Of a stretch of 6,321 nt of DNA, positions 1 through 5,081 are shown piece by piece (position 1 is the first letter of the stretch; each line of letters starts with the position of its first letter). The notes under the pieces were generated by a model that was not told the DNA's origin, did no database searches, and saw only the letters and a list, made by a program, of their open reading frames with translations. Origin of the DNA: Planctomycetota bacterium (GTDB taxonomy: Bacteria > Planctomycetota > Phycisphaerae > UBA1845 > PWPN01); NCBI GenBank assembly GCA_020346805.1, contig CP070790.1, positions 2,742,027 to 2,748,347 on the forward strand. Reading direction: 5' to 3'. Made by a program: the position numbers and the translations under genes.

Positions 1-520
1 CAATACCCGGCCGCTTGACCTTGACCACCACCCGTTGACCACCAAGCTCCCCATTAATTTTAGTGACCGCATGATAAACCTGGGCGATGGATCCGCTGGC
101 AAAAGGCTCATCGTCGAATGAGGAAAAACATTCATTCACACCCGCCCCGAGATCCATCTCGATAATTCGGCGGGCCTCCTGGTTACTGAAAGGGGGAACC
201 TGCTCTTGAAGTTTGATCAGCTCGTTGACGATCTCAGCCGGCACAACATCCGGTCGGGTGGAGAGCATCTGGCCCAGTTTGATGAATGACGGCCCCAGTT
301 CCTCGCATACCTGAGCTATTCGGCGCCCCAGACTGCTTTCCGTTTCCGCGACCAACGTTGGGGGCGTAATCCTTCGCCAGCGCTTGGGAAGCGGTACGTA
401 ACGCTCCAGACGAAGCTTATTCACCAAATGGCCGAAACCATGGCGGCTCAACACCCGGGCGATGGCCTGCACCCGGCGAATACTGCGAACAGTTTTGGGT
501 AAACGTAGATTCATGCGCAT
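1..520 (-). CDS. AarF/UbiB/ABC1-family atypical protein kinase, N-terminal part (3' end beyond window)
   Basis: The frame is open from an ATG at 520 to the window edge and gives 173 residues; the rest of the gene, including the catalytic DFG region, lies outside. Seen: the KxGQ motif at residues 81-84 within GPSFIKLGQMLSTRPD, which is a hallmark of the family, then an alanine-rich-loop equivalent ASGSIAQVY at 141-149, and VVVKVKRPGI at 164-173 with the likely ATP-binding lysine. The N-terminus is basic (MRMNLRLPKTVRSIRR). Known: the family (UbiB, COQ8, AarF) supports ubiquinone or other isoprenoid-lipid homeostasis, at membranes, and is an atypical kinase/ATPase. The usual AAAS of the Ala-rich loop reads ASGS here. 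A second in-frame ATG lies at 514, and the frame is closed by TAA at 574-572. No convincing Shine-Dalgarno sequence is present. The gene follows the ABC exporter with an 86-base gap, so cotranscription is possible. Whether it acts in quinone synthesis cannot be told from this fragment. Confidence 0.93.
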   Translation of the reverse strand, partial: MRMNLRLPKTVRSIRRVQAIARVLSRHGFGHLVNKLRLERYVPLPKRWRRITPPTLVAETESSLGRRIAQVCEELGPSFIKLGQMLSTRPDVVPAEIVNELIKLQEQVPPFSNQEARRIIEMDLGAGVNECFSSFDDEPFASGSIAQVYHAVTKINGELGGQRVVVKVKRPGI

Positions 521-546
521 CTGACTTAAAATATGTGTGACCGGTC

Positions 547-578
547 GAGATAAATTTCTTAAAGAAAAAAATTATCTC
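547..578. repeat. AT-rich inverted repeat between the ABC exporter and the UbiB-family gene
   Basis: GAGATAA at 547-553 is matched perfectly by TTATCTC at 572-578, and an inner TTTC (555-558) can pair with GAAA (564-567). A perfect 8-base palindrome, GACCGGTC, abuts it at 539-546. The arms sit downstream of the exporter stop codon (607) and upstream of the kinase start (520). The stem could act as a weak terminator, an mRNA-end stabiliser or an operator. It has few G-C pairs and no clean T-run after it on the minus strand, so a strong intrinsic terminator is unlikely. Confidence 0.4.
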
Positions 579-606
579 ACCAAACCACAAAATACCCCCT
601 TGGGTA

Positions 607-2775
607 TTAACCGGCATTGCGAAACTGGGTTTCATAGAGCCGGCGATAAAGGGGGCAGGATTCAATCAACTTGTCGTGTGTACCTATGGCAACTACCTCG
701 CCTTCGTCCATTACCACAATTCTATCGGCACCGCTGATGGTACTGAACCTGTGGGCAATAATGAAGGAGGTCCGGTCCTTGAGAATGGTATCCAGCGCCT
801 GATGAATCTTCAATTCGGACTCCGGATCCACCTGGCTGGTGGCCTCATCGAAGATCAGAATCGGAGCATCCCGAAGAATGGCCCGGGCGATAGCCAGTCG
901 CTGACGCTGACCGCCGGAAAGGGTGGCCCCATGTTCGCCGACGGGTGTGTCGTATTTTTTGGGCATCTGCTGAATGAACTCATCGACAAACGCTTTTCGG
1001 GCGGCGTCTATAACCTGTTCGTCGGGTGCCTCGGGCCGACCATAAGCGATATTGGCATAGACGGTATCCGGGAATATCACCGACTCCTGAGTAATCAGGC
1101 TGAACATTTCCCTCAGTGAGCGAAGAGTTATCTGGGAAACATCCTGCCCATCGATCAAAATACGCCCGTTATCCATAGAAAAGAACCGCGGCAACAAACT
1201 CAACAGCGTGGTCTTGCCCGAACCATTGGGTCCGACGATAGCAACGATCTCCCCTTTGTTTACCGTCAACGAAACATTGCGAACAGCAGGGCGAGCGGAA
1301 TTGGGATAGGTAAAGGTCACATTGTCGAACTCAATACCTTGTTTAAATCCCGAGATCCTGTTTTTGCCCGCATCCTCTTCATACTCACTGGGGCTGTCGA
1401 TTAATTCAAACACCCGCTGGGCCGCCGCATTCGCCCGCTGCAGCTTGGGATAAACCGCACTGAGCTTGCGAATGGGATCGAAAATCGCCGCCAGGCATAT
1501 TAGCATGGTAATAAACGCCGGAGTGTCGATATGACCATCGAACAGTTGTTTGGCGAAATATATGATTATCAGCGAACCGCCAACGAAAGCCGATACTTCA
1601 ACTAATGGTGAAGTCAAAGCTTCGATAAATCCCATCCGTAACTGCTGTTTGAGCACCACGCGATCGATTCCGAATAACTTTCGCCGTTCGTAATGCTCGC
1701 GGGTATAGGCCTTGACCACCCGCATCCCCGTAAGCGTGCTTTCCAGTCGGCCCAGCATCTTGCCGTAATTGATAAGCAACTTCCGATTGGCTCGCCGAAT
1801 CTTCTTACCCAGTTTGCGGAAAAGGACGGCGGCCAGGGGGGCGGCCAACATCACCAACAAGGTAAGCTGCCAGTTCAACCATAAGGCTACAAAAAATACA
1901 CCCACCGCCTTGACTGGTTCGGTTACCATCTTCTGGAAAAAGTTGTTCAGCCCTCGAAAGATATCACCCATATCCTGAACAAACATGCTCATGGTATCCG
2001 AAGTGCTCTCACTGAATCGTGCCAACGGCAGATTCAGCACATGACTATACATCTGCCGGCGTATATCGATAATGGCCCGTGTGTTTACCAAAACCATCAG
2101 GTAATTGGCCAGGACACGGGCGATCTTACCCACTACCACAATAATCATCATCACTATCAATACCGTCACCAGAGACTGCATGCGGGCCCCCCTGGGCAGC
2201 AGATAAACAAGATTCCTGATGGCCTGTAGAGGTTTGTATTCCCAACCAAGGGGCCTGGGGGTTACGGGCACCGTGATGTCCAGCCCTTTATGGACATCAA
2301 AATATTTAATGGTCAACGATTCGGCAGGACCGGTTAGTTCGCTGAATACTAGAGATGCATCTCCCTCGACTTTATTGACCCCGAGAATAAAATCGTCGAC
2401 TCTCATACCCGCCTTATACAACGGTGAGTCCTCATCCAAATCGACGATTCTGGCCGTACCTTTTTCGATACCCTCGACTTGCCGATGCATGGCGCTATAA
2501 ACGTTAAGCTGGCAATCGAGTCGGCCTTCCGTCAAAACCCGATCCACCCAACCATGCAGCCCCTCATCCTCGATCATGATTTTCAAAATGGGCATAACCG
2601 AGGTGATACCGACCGAATAAGCACCGGCCATGATAAAAATGCATATGACCGCCGGTACCAGATACCGCTTATGCGGCCAGACATAGGTCAGCAATCGGCG
2701 AAAGTAAACAAAGGTCGCCCCCCTTATATCGCCGCTGGTCGCTTGTCGTGATTTTACTTGGCTTTTTCCGTACAT
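607..2775 (-). CDS. MsbA-type ABC exporter (fused membrane and ATPase domains) with an inserted PDZ-like domain
   Basis: A 722-residue half-transporter, expected to work as a homodimer in the inner membrane. The six-helix membrane domain starts with TM1 at about 39-63, resumes with TM2 at about 202-224, and TM3-TM6 lie at about 287-436. The ATPase domain has Walker A GPNGSGKT at 515-522, Q-loop Q563, signature LSGGQ at 619-623, Walker B ILIFDE at 639-644, D-loop SQVD at 647-650 and H-loop His675. All key ATPase residues are intact, so it should be active. The architecture is that of lipid-A/phospholipid/glycolipid flippases such as MsbA, which are usually about 580-600 residues. The extra length is one block between TM1 and TM2: residues about 105-172 look like a PDZ domain (ARIVDLDEDSPLYKAGMRVDDFILG... 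pattern). The ATG at 2775 lacks a Shine-Dalgarno sequence but lies 8 bases after a -10-like box. It is 124 bases downstream of a GT4 glycosyltransferase, which fits export of a glycosylated lipid, but the substrate is unknown. Confidence 0.95.
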   Translation of the reverse strand: MYGKSQVKSRQATSGDIRGATFVYFRRLLTYVWPHKRYLVPAVICIFIMAGAYSVGITSVMPILKIMIEDEGLHGWVDRVLTEGRLDCQLNVYSAMHRQVEGIEKGTARIVDLDEDSPLYKAGMRVDDFILGVNKVEGDASLVFSELTGPAESLTIKYFDVHKGLDITVPVTPRPLGWEYKPLQAIRNLVYLLPRGARMQSLVTVLIVMMIIVVVGKIARVLANYLMVLVNTRAIIDIRRQMYSHVLNLPLARFSESTSDTMSMFVQDMGDIFRGLNNFFQKMVTEPVKAVGVFFVALWLNWQLTLLVMLAAPLAAVLFRKLGKKIRRANRKLLINYGKMLGRLESTLTGMRVVKAYTREHYERRKLFGIDRVVLKQQLRMGFIEALTSPLVEVSAFVGGSLIIIYFAKQLFDGHIDTPAFITMLICLAAIFDPIRKLSAVYPKLQRANAAAQRVFELIDSPSEYEEDAGKNRISGFKQGIEFDNVTFTYPNSARPAVRNVSLTVNKGEIVAIVGPNGSGKTTLLSLLPRFFSMDNGRILIDGQDVSQITLRSLREMFSLITQESVIFPDTVYANIAYGRPEAPDEQVIDAARKAFVDEFIQQMPKKYDTPVGEHGATLSGGQRQRLAIARAILRDAPILIFDEATSQVDPESELKIHQALDTILKDRTSFIIAHRFSTISGADRIVVMDEGEVVAIGTHDKLIESCPLYRRLYETQFRNAG

Positions 2776-2783
2776 GGCCGGAT

Positions 2784-2813
2784 ATGATACAGGCAGATGA
2801 CTGTTTGGGCCAA
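2784..2813 (-). promoter_or_regulatory. Candidate sigma70-like promoter for the ABC exporter, nearly leaderless
   Basis: On the minus strand, TTGGCC (2813-2808, 4/6 to TTGACA) is followed after 18 bases by TATCAT (2789-2784, 5/6 to TATAAT). Only 8 bases (ATCCGGCC) separate the -10 box from the ATG at 2775, which puts the expected transcription start within about 1-3 bases of the start codon. The -35 match is poor, so this is the weakest of the three promoters proposed here. Confidence 0.35.
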
Positions 2814-2867
2814 TTTCTTAGATTTGACTCACCGTACACACCACTAAGCGGACAATTCTCAATTATC

Positions 2868-2886
2868 TCCCGAATTCACCTCGGGA
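2868..2886 (-). terminator. Small hairpin just after the glycosyltransferase gene, possible weak terminator
   Basis: TCCCGA (2868-2873) and TCGGGA (2881-2886) form a perfect 6-bp stem around a 7-base loop, beginning about 14 bases after the glycosyltransferase stop codon on the minus strand. The downstream bases are A/T-rich (GATAATTGAG) but have no T-run, so it would be at best an imperfect intrinsic terminator. It lies upstream of the exporter's candidate promoter, which fits separate transcription units. Confidence 0.3.
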
Positions 2887-2899
2887 TTCAAATCTCAAT

Positions 2900-3982
2900 T
2901 CATTTTACCAACGATTTATAAACCGCATCATACCCTTTGGCCATCACCGGTATGCTGAAACGCGTTTCGATATTGGTGCGGCAGTTGGCCGTTTCGATGT
3001 TGTCCAACTTATTCACCGCCCGCACCGCATCGTCCACCGAATCCACCAGAAAACCGGTCTCACCGTCGATGATAATTTCCGGCAAATAGCCGAAACGCGT
3101 CCCGATTAAGGGTGTGCCGCTGGCCTGGGCCTCGATCCCCACCATACTGCAGGGCTCACACCAGTTAATCATGAACAACACGGCCGCCGCCTTGCTGTAA
3201 ACCGGTGCCAACTCCTTCTGCGTCAGCAAGCCGAGATATTCTACGTTCTTACCGTCGATATGTGGCCCAACCTTGGCGTCGTAATAATCCCGATACTGCT
3301 CCTCGATCAAACCGGCCATCAACAGCCTCCGGCCAGATTTTTTGGCTACCTCGATCGCTTCTGCCGGTCCCTTCTCGGGTGCAAATCGGCCGGCAAACAA
3401 CAGATAGTCTTCTTTGGTCGGCTCAAAGGGAAACGAGTCCAGCGGTATGCCGTTGTACACTGTGGCTACATAGTTGAGTTCCGGCAGCAGAGTTCGCTCG
3501 GCATTGGAGAGCGATACGAAGGGCAATTCCTTATATGCCAGAAATATCGGATGTGCCGCCCGCACCCATGCTGCACCGTGCAACGACGAAACCAATGGAC
3601 ACTTGATCAGCCGCCCGAAAACCAGGGCATGTACGTGCAGATGCGAGTGTACGACATCGAACTCGCCGGCTGCCGCTCGCTCCATACAGGTAGCTATGTG
3701 CAACTGCTCCAGAACCCGGGCATCCGGAGGGCCCTCCAGCAGGCCGGTGCCGGCATCGTAAGCCCGCTTGCGGATGCGCTCGGCCTCCGGCCAAGTCGAG
3801 AGTGAGTAGGGAACCGTCTCCACCACCTGGGCCGGACTCGTCGAACCACCGGCACAAAACAGCGTCACCTCATGACCCAGCTTCACCAGACCTTCGGTCA
3901 GGTTGCAGGCCACCTGCTCCCAAGGCCCATATCCGCTCGGCGGAATCGGCCAACTGATCGGTGCCAACATCGCAATTTTCAT
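2900..3982 (-). CDS. GT4-family (GT-B fold) glycosyltransferase
   Basis: 360 residues, a normal length for a retaining GT-B enzyme of family GT4; predicted soluble and cytoplasmic or membrane-peripheral. Seen: the N-terminal acceptor-side Rossmann start MKIAMLAPISWPIPPSGYG, with PPSGYGPWEQ in place of the common PPxGYGGTER, and GHEVTLF at 36-42. A His-rich stretch HSHLHVHAL (112-120) is followed by LHG at 134-136. VYNGIP at 175-180 leads into the second domain. GRFAPEKG at 198-205 carries the Arg/Lys pair that usually contacts the nucleotide-sugar phosphates. An E-x7-E motif spans E276 to E284, then GTPLIGT and DGETGFLV near the end. Known: GT4 enzymes transfer a sugar from a nucleotide-sugar donor to lipids, polysaccharides or small acceptors; donor and acceptor cannot be read here. 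The ATG at 3982 lies 9 bases after a good -10 box and has no Shine-Dalgarno sequence. The upstream gene ends 55 bases away and the exporter follows. Confidence 0.93.
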   Translation of the reverse strand: MKIAMLAPISWPIPPSGYGPWEQVACNLTEGLVKLGHEVTLFCAGGSTSPAQVVETVPYSLSTWPEAERIRKRAYDAGTGLLEGPPDARVLEQLHIATCMERAAAGEFDVVHSHLHVHALVFGRLIKCPLVSSLHGAAWVRAAHPIFLAYKELPFVSLSNAERTLLPELNYVATVYNGIPLDSFPFEPTKEDYLLFAGRFAPEKGPAEAIEVAKKSGRRLLMAGLIEEQYRDYYDAKVGPHIDGKNVEYLGLLTQKELAPVYSKAAAVLFMINWCEPCSMVGIEAQASGTPLIGTRFGYLPEIIIDGETGFLVDSVDDAVRAVNKLDNIETANCRTNIETRFSIPVMAKGYDAVYKSLVK

Positions 3983-3991
3983 AATGACAAA

Positions 3992-4019
3992 ACTATAACC
4001 GGTTCAGATGTGAGGTCAA
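3992..4019 (-). promoter_or_regulatory. Candidate sigma70-like promoter for the glycosyltransferase gene, nearly leaderless
   Basis: On the minus strand, TTGACC (4019-4014, 5/6) and TATAGT (3997-3992, 5/6) are separated by 16 bases. A run of seven T (4029-4023) lies just upstream of the -35 box and resembles an UP element. The -10 box ends 9 bases before the ATG at 3982 (TTTGTCATT between), so the mRNA would have about 2-4 untranslated bases. The palindrome AACCGGTT (3997-4004) overlaps the upstream edge of the -10 box and could be an operator half. The promoter fills the 55-base gap after the zinc-ribbon gene. Confidence 0.55.
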
Positions 4020-4037
4020 CTGAAAAAAACATACCAA

Positions 4038-4919
4038 TTATGCAGACCATGAACCGGATAATAAGCTGTGTAATAAGCTAAAAATAATAACCCATACCAC
4101 CACCAGACAATAGAAAACATTGGCCAAAAATGAAAACCAGAACCACCAGGGTCGTTTTTGGCTATCGGAGCGCAAGCCACTCCTTGCCCCACGAATGATT
4201 AATAGCAGACAGATTAAAAATACGACCAGATATATAAATATGGAAACATCTTCAATTTCAAAACTCCAATACGGAGTGGAAAAATCCGTTGTTGATATGA
4301 TAATTGTAATATAACAAGCAACCGTCACAGCTGCATAAACGATATCACTAAATCGTATCGGCGTTTTTACCTTTTCTTCATATTGAAGCTCTTGAGACAT
4401 ATCCTCCATGTTAAACGCCATCCCACACTCGGGACATCGAGGTTCTGTTAATCCAAAAAGATTGTAGCCGCAATGTTCACAATGACCGGGCTTGATTCTA
4501 CTCAAATGTAAATATCTCTTTGTTGCCCGGTAGAGAATGGCCGCGTATATAATGAGAAAAGCAATAGCCAGCAGGTTTCCCAGTATACTAATCTGTTGAG
4601 TAAAATATGCGTTTCCAATATTACCATATAATATGACATCATAAAAGGAACAACACGTAAGCAGCAGCGCCGGCCCGAATATCAGCCACATGCCTAACAT
4701 AATAAATTTTGTAGTTCTTCCGGAGCAGGCCCTTCGGTACATCCATCCTTGGGCGTAAATATGTTTGAGTGGATCCATGGTGGAAAAAGAACTTATGGGC
4801 ATACCGCATTTATGACAAAAATCCGAGAGCCGGTTATTCTCCGCCATACAACCGGGACACAGCAAAACCTCAGCGCTTTGATCTAACGTGGATTCATTCT
4901 CATTTCCACAAGTGCCCAT
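4038..4919 (-). CDS. Multi-pass membrane protein with two zinc ribbons, planctomycete type, function unknown
   Basis: 293 residues from the ATG at 4919. A TTG at 4925 would add two residues, but it lies only 2 bases from a candidate -10 box and is not preferred. Seen: a first zinc ribbon, C21-x2-C24 and C35-x2-C38, near the N-terminus; a conserved-looking stretch DPLKHIYAQGWMYRRA (about 49-64) just before the membrane; helices at about 72-90 and 110-130; a cytoplasmic-looking second zinc ribbon C147-x2-C150 and C162-x2-C165 with CGYNLFGL...RCPECG; then helices at about 191-209, 225-243 and 261-283. The second motif is one I associate with many planctomycete proteins. No enzyme motif is visible. 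The gene is clearly AT-rich: 16 of 60 bases are G/C at 4201-4260 and 24 of 60 at 4561-4620, against 38 of 60 at 3661-3720 in the neighbouring glycosyltransferase. It may sense metal or redox state or bind a partner, but that is a guess. Confidence 0.88.
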   Translation of the reverse strand: MGTCGNENESTLDQSAEVLLCPGCMAENNRLSDFCHKCGMPISSFSTMDPLKHIYAQGWMYRRACSGRTTKFIMLGMWLIFGPALLLTCCSFYDVILYGNIGNAYFTQQISILGNLLAIAFLIIYAAILYRATKRYLHLSRIKPGHCEHCGYNLFGLTEPRCPECGMAFNMEDMSQELQYEEKVKTPIRFSDIVYAAVTVACYITIIISTTDFSTPYWSFEIEDVSIFIYLVVFLICLLLIIRGARSGLRSDSQKRPWWFWFSFLANVFYCLVVVWVIIFSLLHSLLSGSWSA

Positions 4920-4927
4920 TGACAAAT

Positions 4928-4956
4928 AATATACATGAACAACTATAGAATGTCAT
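4928..4956 (-). promoter_or_regulatory. Candidate sigma70-like promoter for the zinc-ribbon membrane protein gene, nearly leaderless
   Basis: On the minus strand, ATGACA (4956-4951, 5/6) and TATATT (4933-4928, 5/6) are 17 bases apart, the ideal spacing, with A/T-rich sequence upstream. The -10 box ends 8 bases before the ATG at 4919 (ATTTGTCA between), predicting a transcript that starts 0-3 bases before the ATG. It decides the start choice against the TTG at 4925. The remaining gap to the FGE-like gene (4957-5081) shows no gene or convincing terminator; it holds the alternating stretch GCGCGCGC at 5012-5019. Confidence 0.5.
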
Positions 4957-5081
4957 ATTCATTTTCATAATGCATTGATAATACACGCGGGCACACGGTT
5001 GAATACAGTTGGCGCGCGCGATACCGTTGAGTTGATCGATTATTCGCTTTAACTATGGTGCGGAATTGGGTTCCCAAGGAC

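Noticed and set aside
417..665. An 82-codon minus-strand frame spanning the gap between the exporter and the UbiB-family gene
   Set aside because: It overlaps the ends of both genes in another frame, and the part inside the UbiB-family gene is just its out-of-frame reading.
3260..3805. A 181-codon open frame on the plus strand opposite the glycosyltransferase
   Set aside because: Antisense shadow of a gene with intact GT4 motifs; no recognisable domain or start signals.
4059..4079. Direct repeat TAATAAGCT (4059-4067 and 4071-4079)
   Set aside because: It lies inside the coding region and simply encodes two similar Leu-Leu stretches near the C-terminus; two copies 12 bases apart are weak evidence for a regulatory iteron.
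4919..4949. Plus-strand TTGACA and TATAGA hexamers 19 bases apart
   Set aside because: No plus-strand gene follows, the spacing is long, and the same AT-rich bases are better explained as the minus-strand promoter of the zinc-ribbon gene.
5012..5019. Alternating GCGCGCGC stretch in the gap after the FGE-like gene
   Set aside because: It is short and self-complementary without a loop or T-run, so it gives no terminator or other recognisable site.
5066..5077. TTGGG/CCCAA inverted repeat just after the FGE-like stop codon
   Set aside because: Only two bases separate the arms, leaving a stem of about four pairs and no T-run, too weak to call a terminator.
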